Shown: piece after piece, positions 36,288-44,645 of the stretch
Layout: each line of letters begins with the position of its first letter
How positions within the stretch are numbered: the stretch's first letter is position 1
Assembly: GCF_038594605.1 (NCBI RefSeq)
Contig: NZ_JBCFZM010000002.1
Span: forward strand, 434,001 to 498,000
Reading direction: 5' to 3'
DNA length: 64,000 bases
Origin: Alteriqipengyuania bathyomarina_B
GTDB taxonomy: Bacteria; Pseudomonadota; Alphaproteobacteria; Sphingomonadales; Sphingomonadaceae
Made by a program: the position numbers and the translations under genes
Notes under the pieces: model-generated
The model's input: only the letters and a program-made list of their open reading frames with translations
Database searches by the model: none
Told to the model about the DNA's origin: nothing

Positions 36288-36655
36288 TTCGCACGAGGCA
36301 AGCCGGATGGCGCGGGCTGTCCTGACACACCTGACACAGTGTCCTAGGCGCAGAAAAGCTCCGGCCTGCCCGGCGCGGTTTTCCAGACCGATCGACGCTG
36401 TGAAAGAGCGCCCTCAACGCTAGCGCCGGGGCGGCCTGTAGGACAGCCGAGGCAGGCGATCCACGCCCCGGCAACGCGCAAACCGACAGCTCCGCGCCCG
36501 GCATTGCAACATCGCGGCCAGAGGCACATGTGAATGGCGCAAGTCGCGTGCGCTTCATCGCAATTGCCGCGTCCGCGCAAAAGGTCCACGGCGCGCGGGA
36601 ACAGCATGCGTTGCTTTAACAGGACGATGATCGGGCCAGGCCCGAAAGGCGAGAG
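36288..36655. other. Intergenic region downstream of ftsK
   Basis: No gene recognised. It contains an imperfect tandem pair (CTGACACAC, CTGACACAG at 36322-36339) leading into an 11-base palindrome (GACACAGTGTC), copy B of the dispersed repeat, and the promoter region of the DUF983 gene. Confidence 0.5.
36399..36445 (+). repeat. Dispersed intergenic repeat, copy B
   Basis: Aligns with copy A (31544-31592) over TGTGAAAGAGCG, ACGCTAGC, CCGGG and TAGGA, with a two-base gap. Confidence 0.5.
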
Positions 36656-37084
36656 ATGAAAATCAACGAACATGCAGCGTGGGTCTTCAAGTCCGGGTGG
36701 AAAGGGCTTTGCCCCCGCTGCGGCAAGGGAGCCATGTTCAAGTCCTGGCTGAAGGTCAGCGATCGGTGCGAGGTGTGCGGGCTGGATTACCGCTTCGCCT
36801 CCCCCGACGATGGCCCCGCCTTCTTCTCGCTGTGCTTCGTCGCGTTCCCGCTGCTGTTCCTGATGGTCTGGCTACAGGTCGCGCTCGAGCCGCCGTTCTG
36901 GGTGCTGCTGGCGATCGCGGTGCCGGTGATGTGCATCGGCTGCCTGCTGCCGCTGCGCCCGATCAAGGGCTGGCTGGTCGCCTCGCAATACGTCAACCGG
37001 TCGGTCGAAGCGGGGACCGAGAAGCTGTGGGCGGACATGCACGCGCGCGAGGACGAGAAGAAGCGCAGCGAAGGCAGCGAGTAA
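36656..37084 (+). CDS. DUF983 membrane protein with zinc-ribbon-like cysteines
   Basis: A 142-residue protein. Two CxxC pairs (C-P-R-C-G near residue 19 and C-E-V-C-G near 38) make a rubredoxin-like metal knuckle, followed by two membrane helices (about 56-75 and 80-97) and a charged cytoplasmic tail. This is the DUF983 layout. Function unknown; members often lie near cytochrome oxidase genes, but none is here. The ATG at 36656 follows GGCGAGAG. Confidence 0.88.
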   Translation: MKINEHAAWVFKSGWKGLCPRCGKGAMFKSWLKVSDRCEVCGLDYRFASPDDGPAFFSLCFVAFPLLFLMVWLQVALEPPFWVLLAIAVPVMCIGCLLPLRPIKGWLVASQYVNRSVEAGTEKLWADMHAREDEKKRSEGSE

Positions 37085-37093
37085 CTGCTGCGG

Positions 37094-37906
37094 CTACAAC
37101 CGGGCGCCCACCGGCGCTCCGCCGAACCAGCGCTTCAGGCCGGCCGATCTCAGGCCGATCACCATGCCGACAAGCACCAGAACGGCGGCTACGCCCGCTG
37201 CTATGGCGACCAACTCTGCTTGCTGGCCACCGGCGGCGTAAATGGCCGACAGGGCCCACAGGAAAACCAGCGCATAGAACGGATTGCCGCGCCCCCGGGC
37301 GAGCGCGACCGAGGCGATGACGCCGCCTGTCAGCACCACGATTGCCGATATCAGCGGAGCGGCCTCTCCTGCCTGCACTCCATGGAAGATCAGCGAGGCC
37401 ACGATATTGACGATGGTCGCGGCAGTCAGCCACGCGGCCAGCGCGCTCAATGGCAGGACGGCCAGCCATCGTTCCCCGGCCGAGAACATCGGCTGCCAGC
37501 TTGCGAATCTCCGGTAGATCGTAACGAGGCAGAGGAGGGTGAAGACGATGATAAGCGCCGATATCGCGGACAGGCCGTAAAACTGGGTGTAGAGCGCCCA
37601 GGCGGCGTTGCCGAGAAACGCCCCTGCTGCGGGCAGTCGCACATGGGCCAGCAGCCTGCTCGACCGTTGCGCGGGCAGCGCCTGGTAGATCGCGAACGCG
37701 ATCGTACCCGCAAACAGCGGCCCCCAGATCGAGAAAGCCCAGCCCGCCGGAGTGACGAGGCTTCGCACCGCGTCCGACCGGGAGCCGATCGGATCGCCGA
37801 TGCCCAGTGCCGGAAGCGACGTGGTGACGATCTGCAGAAGAGCCGCGATAATGACGGCGAAAACGACCGCAAAGCTTGCGCCGGTCCGATTCTTGCTGAG
37901 TTCCAT
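37094..37906 (-). CDS. TspO/MBR-like polytopic membrane protein
   Basis: A 270-residue protein with about eight hydrophobic helices. The block P-A-G-W-A-F-S-I-W-G-P-L-F-A-G with nearby A-I-Y-Q resembles the tryptophan-rich sensory/TspO-related family. It is longer than canonical five-helix TspO, so I treat it as a related family with unknown ligand. It is downstream of pstS on the same strand but separated from it by a bidirectional hairpin terminator. Confidence 0.65.
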   Translation of the reverse strand: MELSKNRTGASFAVVFAVIIAALLQIVTTSLPALGIGDPIGSRSDAVRSLVTPAGWAFSIWGPLFAGTIAFAIYQALPAQRSSRLLAHVRLPAAGAFLGNAAWALYTQFYGLSAISALIIVFTLLCLVTIYRRFASWQPMFSAGERWLAVLPLSALAAWLTAATIVNIVASLIFHGVQAGEAAPLISAIVVLTGGVIASVALARGRGNPFYALVFLWALSAIYAAGGQQAELVAIAAGVAAVLVLVGMVIGLRSAGLKRWFGGAPVGARL

Positions 37907-37969
37907 GATGTGTGAACCTCCCCGATCCCATTCGGTTTCGTCGCAACCGCCCCGGCCTCAGCCCGAACG

Positions 37970-38009
37970 AAAAAAGCCGCCACGCTCATGTCCGAGCGGG
38001 CGGCCTTTT
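37970..38009. terminator. Hairpin terminator after pstS (works in either direction)
   Basis: Arms 37976-37987 and 37994-38005 pair with one bulge around ATGTCC. On the minus strand the hairpin is followed by six T residues (37970-37975 as A on the plus strand), ending the pstS transcript; on the plus strand four T residues follow. Confidence 0.8.
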
Positions 38010-38034
38010 CGGCAACTTCGGTCTGCGAAGCGCC

Positions 38035-39135
38035 TTACTCTGCGGGTTCGGCAGCCGCCGCTTTGGCTTCGGCGCGCTCTGCTTCGAGGTCGGTATCGCT
38101 TTCAAGCTGCGCGGCGGTCAGCGCCGGGTGCGACTTGATCCGGTCGGTCATGGTTTCCATCGTTCCCGCGGGCAGCGCGACGAGGCCGATCTTGGCCAGC
38201 GGCCCGCCCCGCTCCCACATGTCCATCCACTCGTCGAGATAGGCCTGCAGTCCGGGGATGGCCTTGAGATGCGCCTGCTTGACGTAGATGTAGAGCGGGC
38301 GCGCGCCGGGGTACTTGAAGCTCGCGATGTTATCATAGGTCGGGTCGACGCCGTTCATGGGCAGGCCCTGAACGCGGCCCTCGTTCTCTTCCAGATAGGA
38401 ATAGCCGAAAATGCCGACGGCGTTCTTGTTGCCCTGGATCTTCTGGACGATCAGATTGTCCTGTTCGCCCTGATCGACATATTTGCCGTCCGAGCGGACT
38501 TCGGTGCAGGTACGCTCGAACGCATCCTCGTCGCTTTCCTTCAGCGCTTCCATCCGGGCATCGGTTTCGCAGCCCGGCGTCAGCACCAGTTCCTTCAGCG
38601 CATCGCGCGTGCCGCTGGTCGAGGGCGGGCCGTAGACGAGGATCGGCGTATCGGGCAGCGAGGGATCGACATCGGACCATGTCTCGGCCGTCTGTTCCTC
38701 GCCATAGGGATTGGCGGCGAGCGCCTTGTAAACGATTTCCGGGGTCAGGCTCATCATGATGCCGCCGGTGGTGCTGGCGAAGGCGATGCCATCGAGGCCG
38801 ACCTGAATTTCGGTAATCTCGGTCACGCCGTTGCTCTGGCAGGTTTCGAACTCGCTTGCCTTCATCCGGCGCGAGGCGTTGACCATGTCGGGCGTGTCCG
38901 CGCCCACGCCCTTGCAGAACAGCGCGATGCCGCCACCCGAGCCGGTCGATTCGATCAGCGGAGAGCGCATGTCGGAATTGGACCGGGCGAAGCTTTCCGC
39001 CACCAGCTTGGCAAAGGGATAGACGGTGGACGACCCGACCGCGCGGATCGACTCGCGCGAACCGCCGCCGCTGTCGCAGCCGGTAAGCATCAGACCGGCA
39101 GCCGCCGTCATTGCCAGAACATGGGTGAACTTCAT
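38035..39135 (-). CDS. pstS: Phosphate ABC transporter substrate-binding lipoprotein
   Basis: Periplasmic phosphate-binding protein of 366 residues. The lipobox L-T-G-C places the acylated Cys at residue 20. The phosphate site motifs V-G-S-S-T-V-Y-P-F and S-T-G-S-G-G-G are clear, as is T-S-G-T-R-D near residue 200. The tail is Ala/Glu-rich. The pstCAB permease and ATPase genes are not in the window on either side. A Pho box and -10 element precede the gene, so expression under phosphate limitation is expected. Confidence 0.95.
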   Translation of the reverse strand: MKFTHVLAMTAAAGLMLTGCDSGGGSRESIRAVGSSTVYPFAKLVAESFARSNSDMRSPLIESTGSGGGIALFCKGVGADTPDMVNASRRMKASEFETCQSNGVTEITEIQVGLDGIAFASTTGGIMMSLTPEIVYKALAANPYGEEQTAETWSDVDPSLPDTPILVYGPPSTSGTRDALKELVLTPGCETDARMEALKESDEDAFERTCTEVRSDGKYVDQGEQDNLIVQKIQGNKNAVGIFGYSYLEENEGRVQGLPMNGVDPTYDNIASFKYPGARPLYIYVKQAHLKAIPGLQAYLDEWMDMWERGGPLAKIGLVALPAGTMETMTDRIKSHPALTAAQLESDTDLEAERAEAKAAAAEPAE

Positions 39136-39180
39136 CTCTCGCCAACTCCTGTGAAAACCGGGGACGCCCCGTCGCGCGCC

Positions 39181-39214
39181 GTATAACCACGGTGCTGTGA
39201 CACTTGTATGACCG
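39181..39214 (-). promoter_or_regulatory. Pho box and -10 element of pstS
   Basis: On the minus strand, CGGTCAT-ACAA-GTGTCAC (39214-39197) matches the two seven-base PhoB repeats spaced by four bases. Ten bases further on lies TTATAC (39186-39181), the expected -10 at the expected distance when the Pho box replaces the -35. The pstS ATG is 45 bases downstream. Confidence 0.75.
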
Positions 39215-39320
39215 GCATGCGACGGAAATTGCCGTTACGGCGGCCTCCGCATGGTCTTGCCGTGGGTCGTCCGCCCACCTAACGAGCGCGGCGAAACGAG
39301 TAAAAGGCATTTCGAACTCC

Positions 39321-40436
39321 ATGCGCATCGGTTGTCCCAAGGAAATCAAGAACCACGAATACCGCGTCGGCCTGACGCCCGAGAGCGCGGGCGAGCTCGC
39401 GCGCCACGGCCACGAGGTCTGGATTCAGAGCGGGGCGGGGCTGGGGATCGACGCAACCGATGCCGAGTACGAGGCGGCCGGCGCAAAAATCGTCGACGGG
39501 CCGGACCCGATCTTCGCCGAATGCGAAATGGTCGTAAAGGTGAAGGAGCCGCAGGCGGACGAGCGCAAGAAGCTGCGCGAGGGCCAGATCCTCTACACCT
39601 ATCTGCACCTTGCTCCGGACCGCGATCAGACCGTCGACCTCGTCAACGCCGGCGTTACCGCGATCGCCTATGAAACCGTGACCGGGCCGCGCGGCTCGCT
39701 TCCGCTGCTCAAGCCGATGAGCCAGGTGGCCGGGCGGATGAGCGTGCAGGCCGGTGCCAATGCGCTGGAAAAGGCGCATGGCGGGCGCGGCGTGCTGCTG
39801 GGCGGCGTGCCGGGCGTGATGCCGGGCAAGGTCGTGGTCATCGGCGGCGGCGTGGTCGGCTTCAACGCCGCGCAGATGGCGGCCGGCGTGGGCGCGGATG
39901 TCACCATCCTCGACCGCGATCCCGAAGTGCTCGAACGGGTCGGCACCCATTTCGAAACCCGCGCCAAGACGCGCTTCTCCAACGCGGCGAACCTGCACGA
40001 TGCGGTGTGCCAGGCGGATCTGGTCATCGGCGCGGTGCTGATCCCCGGTGCAGCCGCGCCCAAGCTGGTCACGCGCGAGATGCTGTCCGACATGCAGAAG
40101 GGCGCGGTGCTGGTCGATGTCGCGATCGACCAGGGTGGCTGTTTCGAAACGAGCAAGGCAACCACGCACGACAACCCGACCTACGTGATCGACGGCATCG
40201 TGCATTATTGCGTCGCCAACATGCCCGGCGCGGTCGCGCGCACCAGCACCTATGCGCTCAACAATGTTACCCTGCCCCACGCGCTGCAGATCGCGGACCT
40301 CGGCTGGAAAGATGCGATGCGTGCCAACGCGCACCTCGCCGAAGGCCTGAACGTGTGGGATGGCAAGGTGACCTACCAAGCGGTCGCCGACGATCTGGGC
40401 TACGAATATGTTCCGGTCGAGAAGGCGCTGGCCTGA
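39321..40436 (+). CDS. ald: Alanine dehydrogenase
   Basis: NAD-dependent L-alanine/pyruvate interconversion. 371 residues from the ATG at 39321. N-terminal M-R-I-G-C-P-K-E-I-K-N-x-E-x-R-V-G and the catalytic His/Lys regions (Y-L-H-L-A; V-K-V-K-E-P) are intact. The dinucleotide fold is V-V-I-G-G-G-V-V-G-F-N-A, and the C-terminal block Y-C-V-A-N-M-P-G-A-V-A-R-T-S-T is the family signature. It is divergent from pstS; the Pho box lies between them but oriented to pstS. Confidence 0.97.
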   Translation: MRIGCPKEIKNHEYRVGLTPESAGELARHGHEVWIQSGAGLGIDATDAEYEAAGAKIVDGPDPIFAECEMVVKVKEPQADERKKLREGQILYTYLHLAPDRDQTVDLVNAGVTAIAYETVTGPRGSLPLLKPMSQVAGRMSVQAGANALEKAHGGRGVLLGGVPGVMPGKVVVIGGGVVGFNAAQMAAGVGADVTILDRDPEVLERVGTHFETRAKTRFSNAANLHDAVCQADLVIGAVLIPGAAAPKLVTREMLSDMQKGAVLVDVAIDQGGCFETSKATTHDNPTYVIDGIVHYCVANMPGAVARTSTYALNNVTLPHALQIADLGWKDAMRANAHLAEGLNVWDGKVTYQAVADDLGYEYVPVEKALA

Positions 40437-40511
40437 CGCGAACGGGCAGCCGGGCGATGATCGGGACTTAGCCTTACCGGCTCGTTAACACCTTGGTGCT
40501 AGCCGGACAGC

Positions 40512-42191
40512 ATGGGGACGCTGCTGAGCCGGATCGGGATTTTATTCGCGCTGGCATGCGCGTGCCTCGCCGCGCCCGCATCCGCCGCCCAGCTCGATCC
40601 CGATTGCATCTTCGCAACCTCGCAAAACCTCTCCGTCGAAAGCGTTCGCGCCGATCCGCGATGGGTCTGCGACGAAGTGAAGGCCTTGGGAGCGCCGCGT
40701 TTCAACTGGCTCCGCTTCGAGGATACTAGCGGCGCCGATTTTCGCTATTACGCGATGGAGGCCCGCTGGTTCGACAGCATTACCGTGTACCGGATCGCGA
40801 GCGATGGCCGGATCGCAAGCAACACCCTCGTTCCGGACGAGGTCCGCCTCAAGAACCTCAACGACATGATGGTGCCGCTGCCGCAAGTCGGCGATCCGCA
40901 AGCCCCGGTGTTCGTCCGGATCGACAATTATGCAAAATTCCGTGACGCACCGAATATTCGCCTGCTCGAGAGTGCCGAGAAACCGGCAGGATTTGTCGAC
41001 GACCTCGTATTCGCAGCCTTGCTGATGGGTCTTGTCCTCGCCCCCTGCATCCTCGCAGCCATGCTGGCCTTTGCGCTGCGGCAAACCTTCGTGGCATGGT
41101 ACGCGATGATGTGCGCCGGCATGGCGCTGACGATTGCCATGACCAGCGGTCTCGCGGCCAGCTGGTTTTCCGGGAATCTGGCGGTGTTCCTGGTGTTCGA
41201 GCGGTTGGGCTACGTCCTGATCATGTTCGCATCGTGCCAGTTCGCCCGCGACTTCATCGAACGCGACGCGCTGTCGCCCGCGATGCGCCGTGCGTTGCGC
41301 TGGAGCGGCATTTTCATTCTCGTCGCGGGCGGATTGAACGCGGGCCTGATCCAAAGCCCGGCTCTGTTCGGCTTCGCCCAGCTTATCGTTCTGACGGCTT
41401 TGATCGCCGCATTCGCCCAGGCCGTGCGGCGCGGCAGCCGCTGGGTCCGCTACCAGTTGGTCGGCTGGTCCTTCGCGATGGTGCTGGTGACGGATATGGC
41501 GCTGAAAGGCGTCGGCCTCGGGGGATTTCTCCAAACCGATTTCACAATCGTCTACTACGCCATGGTGTGGGAGATCATCGTCGTCGCGGTCGGGGTGACC
41601 GACCGAGCGGTGATGTTGCGGTCCGATCGCGACCGGGCTCGCCAGCTGGCGGCCGAGATGGAGAACCTTGCCGAACGCGATCCGCTCACCGGCCTGTTGA
41701 ACCGGCGCGGCATTGCCAATCAGTACGACAACCTGATGAGGCGCGGCTTCACCACCTTCGCGCTGATCGACCTCGACCATTTCAAGGCGATCAACGACCG
41801 GTTCGGCCACCATATCGGGGACGAGGCGCTGATCGCGACCGCCAGTGCACTTGCACCCGACGAAGACACGCTGGCCGTGCGGCTGGGCGGCGAGGAGTTC
41901 ATGCTGGTGTTGCGCGGAGCCGATGCGACCTTGCGTGCGGAGCGGCGCCGCCGTGCGATCACCACGCGCATCGCGGACATGGTCCCCGAGATGGATCGGC
42001 CTGTCACCGCCAGCATGGGCGTGGTCGAGGCATCGGTGGAAGACGCAGCGGGGCTACCCTTCGAAGTGCTCTATCTGCGGGCGGACACCTTGCTCTATCG
42101 GGCGAAGAACGAGGGACGGAACCGCTATCTCCACGAAGCGCTGGACTTCGCCGAGCCGCCAGGGGTCGACACCCGGGCCTACGCCGCCTGA
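40512..42191 (+). CDS. Membrane-bound diguanylate cyclase with 7TM sensor
   Basis: 559 residues. A signal peptide (to about A-S-A-A-Q, residue 26) is followed by a periplasmic all-beta sensor domain (about 30-155, 7TMR-DISM extracellular type), seven membrane helices (about 160-370) and a GGDEF domain (about 390-535). The active-site motif reads L-G-G-E-E-F, a catalytically competent variant, and R-D-P-L-T-G-L-L-N-R-R-G opens the domain. An I-site R-x-x-D five residues upstream of the GGEEF is not obvious, so product inhibition may be absent. It should make c-di-GMP in response to an external ligand. Confidence 0.93.
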   Translation: MGTLLSRIGILFALACACLAAPASAAQLDPDCIFATSQNLSVESVRADPRWVCDEVKALGAPRFNWLRFEDTSGADFRYYAMEARWFDSITVYRIASDGRIASNTLVPDEVRLKNLNDMMVPLPQVGDPQAPVFVRIDNYAKFRDAPNIRLLESAEKPAGFVDDLVFAALLMGLVLAPCILAAMLAFALRQTFVAWYAMMCAGMALTIAMTSGLAASWFSGNLAVFLVFERLGYVLIMFASCQFARDFIERDALSPAMRRALRWSGIFILVAGGLNAGLIQSPALFGFAQLIVLTALIAAFAQAVRRGSRWVRYQLVGWSFAMVLVTDMALKGVGLGGFLQTDFTIVYYAMVWEIIVVAVGVTDRAVMLRSDRDRARQLAAEMENLAERDPLTGLLNRRGIANQYDNLMRRGFTTFALIDLDHFKAINDRFGHHIGDEALIATASALAPDEDTLAVRLGGEEFMLVLRGADATLRAERRRRAITTRIADMVPEMDRPVTASMGVVEASVEDAAGLPFEVLYLRADTLLYRAKNEGRNRYLHEALDFAEPPGVDTRAYAA

Positions 42192-42322
42192 CCTCGCAAG
42201 CGACGCGGCTGCGAGGGCGAGCCGTGCATGGTGGCATCGCGCCGCGTCACCGATTACACTCTCCCACATGCCACCTGCGACGTATCGGTTCTCCGGTACG
42301 GCGCCAGCCGGGAGAGATGAGG

Positions 42323-43306
42323 ATGAGCACGCAGCAACCGACCAATTCGGGCTTTGGCCGGACCACCGAACCGCAGGAGGTGCTGGAAGGCATCGACCTG
42401 AGCGGCAAGGTCGCAATCGTCACCGGCGGTTACTCTGGCATCGGGGTGGAGACCGTCCGCGGGCTCGCCGGTGCGGGCGCGAAGGTGGTGGTGCCCGCGC
42501 GCAATCGCGAGAAGGCGAGGGGCAACCTGGCAGATGTGGCCGGTGACGTGACGATCATTGACATGGACCTCGCCGACCTCGGCTCGGTGCGCAATTTTGC
42601 TGCAAACTTTGCTGCGCAGCATGATCGGCTGGACCTGCTGATCAACAATGCCGGAATCATGGCCTGTCCGCTCACCCGCGTAGGGCCCGGTTGGGAACAG
42701 CAATTCGGCGTGAACCACCTCGGCCATTTCGCGCTGGCACAGGCGCTGATGCCGCTGCTGGAAAAGACCGCCGCGCTGCCCGACAGCGACGTGCGCGTCG
42801 TCGCGCTGTCCTCCACCGCCCACAAGATGGGCGACATCCGGTGGGATGACCCGCACTGGAACGATGGCGAGTACGACAAGTGGCAGGCCTACGGGCAGGC
42901 CAAGACCGCCGACGCGCTGTTCGCCGTGGGCATGAACAAACGCTTGGGCGAACACGGCGGGCGCGCGTTCTCAGTCCATCCCGGCGGCATCGCCACGCCG
43001 CTGCAGCGCCACTTGCCGAACGAGGAAATGGTCGCGCTGGGCTGGATGAACGAGAATGGCGAATTGACCGAAGAGGCTGCCAAGATGTTCAAGAGCGTTA
43101 CCCAAGGCGCCTCGACCACCCTATGGGCCGCGACCGCGCCTGCGCTGAAGGACCGCGGCGGCGAGTATTGCGAGGATTGCGACATCGCCGAACTGGCGGA
43201 TGCGGAAAACCCCAGCCGCTACAACAAGGTCCAACCCTACGCGGTCGACGAAGACAGCGCGCAGCGCCTGTGGGCGATGAGCGAGGAGATGGTGGCGGAG
43301 GTTTGA
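42323..43306 (+). CDS. Short-chain dehydrogenase/reductase (retinol-dehydrogenase-like)
   Basis: A 327-residue SDR. Cofactor site T-G-G-Y-S-G-I-G, N-N-A-G-I-M, and the active site S-x12-Y-x3-K (S-S-T-A-H-K... Y-G-Q-A-K). The long form with C-terminal extension resembles the retinol/WW-domain oxidoreductase group, though the substrate is unknown. ATG at 42323 has GGAGAG six bases upstream; the ATG two codons earlier (42317) abuts that site. Confidence 0.9.
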   Translation: MSTQQPTNSGFGRTTEPQEVLEGIDLSGKVAIVTGGYSGIGVETVRGLAGAGAKVVVPARNREKARGNLADVAGDVTIIDMDLADLGSVRNFAANFAAQHDRLDLLINNAGIMACPLTRVGPGWEQQFGVNHLGHFALAQALMPLLEKTAALPDSDVRVVALSSTAHKMGDIRWDDPHWNDGEYDKWQAYGQAKTADALFAVGMNKRLGEHGGRAFSVHPGGIATPLQRHLPNEEMVALGWMNENGELTEEAAKMFKSVTQGASTTLWAATAPALKDRGGEYCEDCDIAELADAENPSRYNKVQPYAVDEDSAQRLWAMSEEMVAEV

Positions 43307-43359
43307 AGGGAATCGGTTCCGCCGATTTTGATCGTTGAGACTTTAGTCGAGGAGAGCAC

Positions 43360-43773
43360 ATGTTATCTATTCGTCCTGCAATCCTCCTCAGCCTGACCGT
43401 GATCCTTGGCGCGTGTCAGGAGGAATGCGAGCGGGGCGATCTGGGCTGCAACGAGCTTGCCAACAAGTCCGAGTATTCCTTGTTGCAAGCAGAGGAATTC
43501 CGACTTCGGGACAAGCCGCATACCCAGCGCTTTCTGATCATACGAAACGCTCTTGATAGTGGCCAGACGGTAATTGGCTTCCCGAAATCCGCATCGGAAA
43601 GGGGATATGTTGTCCTGCTGGCCGACTGGGAGGTGCCGTCCAAAGACAAGTCGGTTCCTGACGAGGGTTTTACCGTGTCGGCCGATGCTTTGGTCGCGCT
43701 CCAGAAGGAAGTCCGATTGTCTCCTGAAGTTGAACGCTACATCTCCACGATGGCGCACCGCTCCGCAGATTAG
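43360..43773 (+). CDS. Orphan lipoprotein of unknown function
   Basis: A 137-residue protein with a lipoprotein signal ending in L-G-A-C (Cys19). The mature N-terminus has three more cysteines (C-Q-E-E-C...G-C-N-E) that could pair. No family recognised. The gene is somewhat less GC-rich than its surroundings and is preceded by GAGGAG seven bases from the ATG. It sits just left of the palindrome-flanked GIY-YIG nuclease, in what looks like an accessory pocket. Confidence 0.75.
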   Translation: MLSIRPAILLSLTVILGACQEECERGDLGCNELANKSEYSLLQAEEFRLRDKPHTQRFLIIRNALDSGQTVIGFPKSASERGYVVLLADWEVPSKDKSVPDEGFTVSADALVALQKEVRLSPEVERYISTMAHRSAD

Positions 43774-43838
43774 CCAAAGATCTCTCTTACTTCTCCCTTG
43801 AACGAAGCGCTACTGCCACCTCCTCCTTCTTCCCCTTC

Positions 43839-43868
43839 CGTCACCCCGGGCTTGACCCGGGGTCCCGC
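43839..43868 (+). repeat. CCCCGG palindromic repeat, left copy
   Basis: Core arms CCCCGGG and CCCGGGG around CTTGA (43844-43862), with CGTCA before and TCCCGC after. It matches, in inverted orientation, the copy at 44201-44230 at 28 of 30 positions. Confidence 0.85.
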
Positions 43869-43886
43869 TTCTTCTCCATTCTCCGC

Positions 43887-44186
43887 ATGGATCGCGAGGC
43901 ATCGGGCGGCTGGGTGTACATCATGGCGGACCGCTATCGTGGCACCATGTACGTCGGCGTAACTGCGGACCTTGCACAACGTATCCATCAGCATCGGACG
44001 GGCACCGGATCGGACTTCTGTGCCCAATATGGATCAAAGCAGCTTGTCTGGGCGGAACGGTTCGGCAGCATTGTCGATGCCATCGCCCAGGAAAAGCGGA
44101 TCAAGCGCTGGCACCGAGACTGGAAGTTTGAGCTGGTCGAGAAGGCCAATCAGGAGTGGGACGACCTGTTCGATTCCCTGATGTAA
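43887..44186 (+). CDS. GIY-YIG domain nuclease
   Basis: A 99-residue single-domain GIY-YIG protein. The GIY-like motif is W-V-Y-I-M, the YIG-like motif M-Y-V-G-V-T, and the catalytic Arg is in L-A-Q-R-I-H-Q-H; the metal-site Glu is probably in Q-E-K-R-I-K-R-W. These small proteins are often annotated as UvrC-like but lack UvrC's other domains. Both ends of the gene lie between inverted copies of a palindrome, and the ATG is 18 bases from the left copy, so protein and repeats look like one unit. ATG at 43887 lacks a strong Shine-Dalgarno. Confidence 0.92.
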   Translation: MDREASGGWVYIMADRYRGTMYVGVTADLAQRIHQHRTGTGSDFCAQYGSKQLVWAERFGSIVDAIAQEKRIKRWHRDWKFELVEKANQEWDDLFDSLM

Positions 44187-44200
44187 GATCGAAGGAGATA

Positions 44201-44230
44201 GCGGGACCCCGGATCAAGTCCGGGGTGACG
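44201..44230 (-). repeat. CCCCGG palindromic repeat, right copy (inverted)
   Basis: Core arms CCCCGGA and TCCGGGG around TCAAG (44207-44225). Relative to the left copy, a G-C pair is replaced by an A-T pair in matching positions of both arms, which preserves the hairpin. It overlaps the 3' end of the thioesterase gene and supplies its stop codon. Confidence 0.85.
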
Positions 44231-44645
44231 AGGTGAGGAACGGCGCCGCAATCTCGCTCGTGATCCGCGCCGGGCGCATCGTCTCGCGGTCGAGCATTGC
44301 CCAGCGGGTTAGCGCGGAGACGAGCACCTTGCCCTCGCCATCCACGAACTGCACCTCGCGGTCGAAGCGGGCACCGCGCGGCTCGCCCGATACGCGGGTG
44401 CGGCCGTGCGCGGTCTCGCCGGACTTGATGTTGCCGCGATAGTCGATCTCGTGGCGGCTCACGACCCAGATGTATGTCTCGCGATGCTCGTCGGGCGCGA
44501 CAGCGTTCCAGTGCGACACCGCGATGTCCTGAATCCAGCGGACCCATTCCGCGTTGTTCACATGACCGAGCTCGTCGATATGCTCCGCGCCCGCGGTGTA
44601 GTCGCGCTCGAAGGCCCAGCTCTCGTCGGACATCTTCTCGCTCAC
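44214..44645 (-). CDS. Acyl-CoA thioesterase (hotdog fold, 4-HBT type)
   Basis: About 143 residues. The family block G-H-V-N-N-A-E-W-V-R-W-I-Q-D, with preceding H-I-D-E-L, matches YbgC/FadM-like thioesterases. The GTG at 44645 overlaps the upstream HAD stop (GTGA) and has GGAGG four bases before it, so it is preferred over the ATG at 44633. The last codons, ...S-S-P-R-T-stop, come from the palindromic repeat, so the native C-terminus may have been altered. It is third in the peptidase-HAD-thioesterase operon. Confidence 0.85.
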   Translation of the reverse strand: MSEKMSDESWAFERDYTAGAEHIDELGHVNNAEWVRWIQDIAVSHWNAVAPDEHRETYIWVVSRHEIDYRGNIKSGETAHGRTRVSGEPRGARFDREVQFVDGEGKVLVSALTRWAMLDRETMRPARITSEIAAPFLTSSPRT

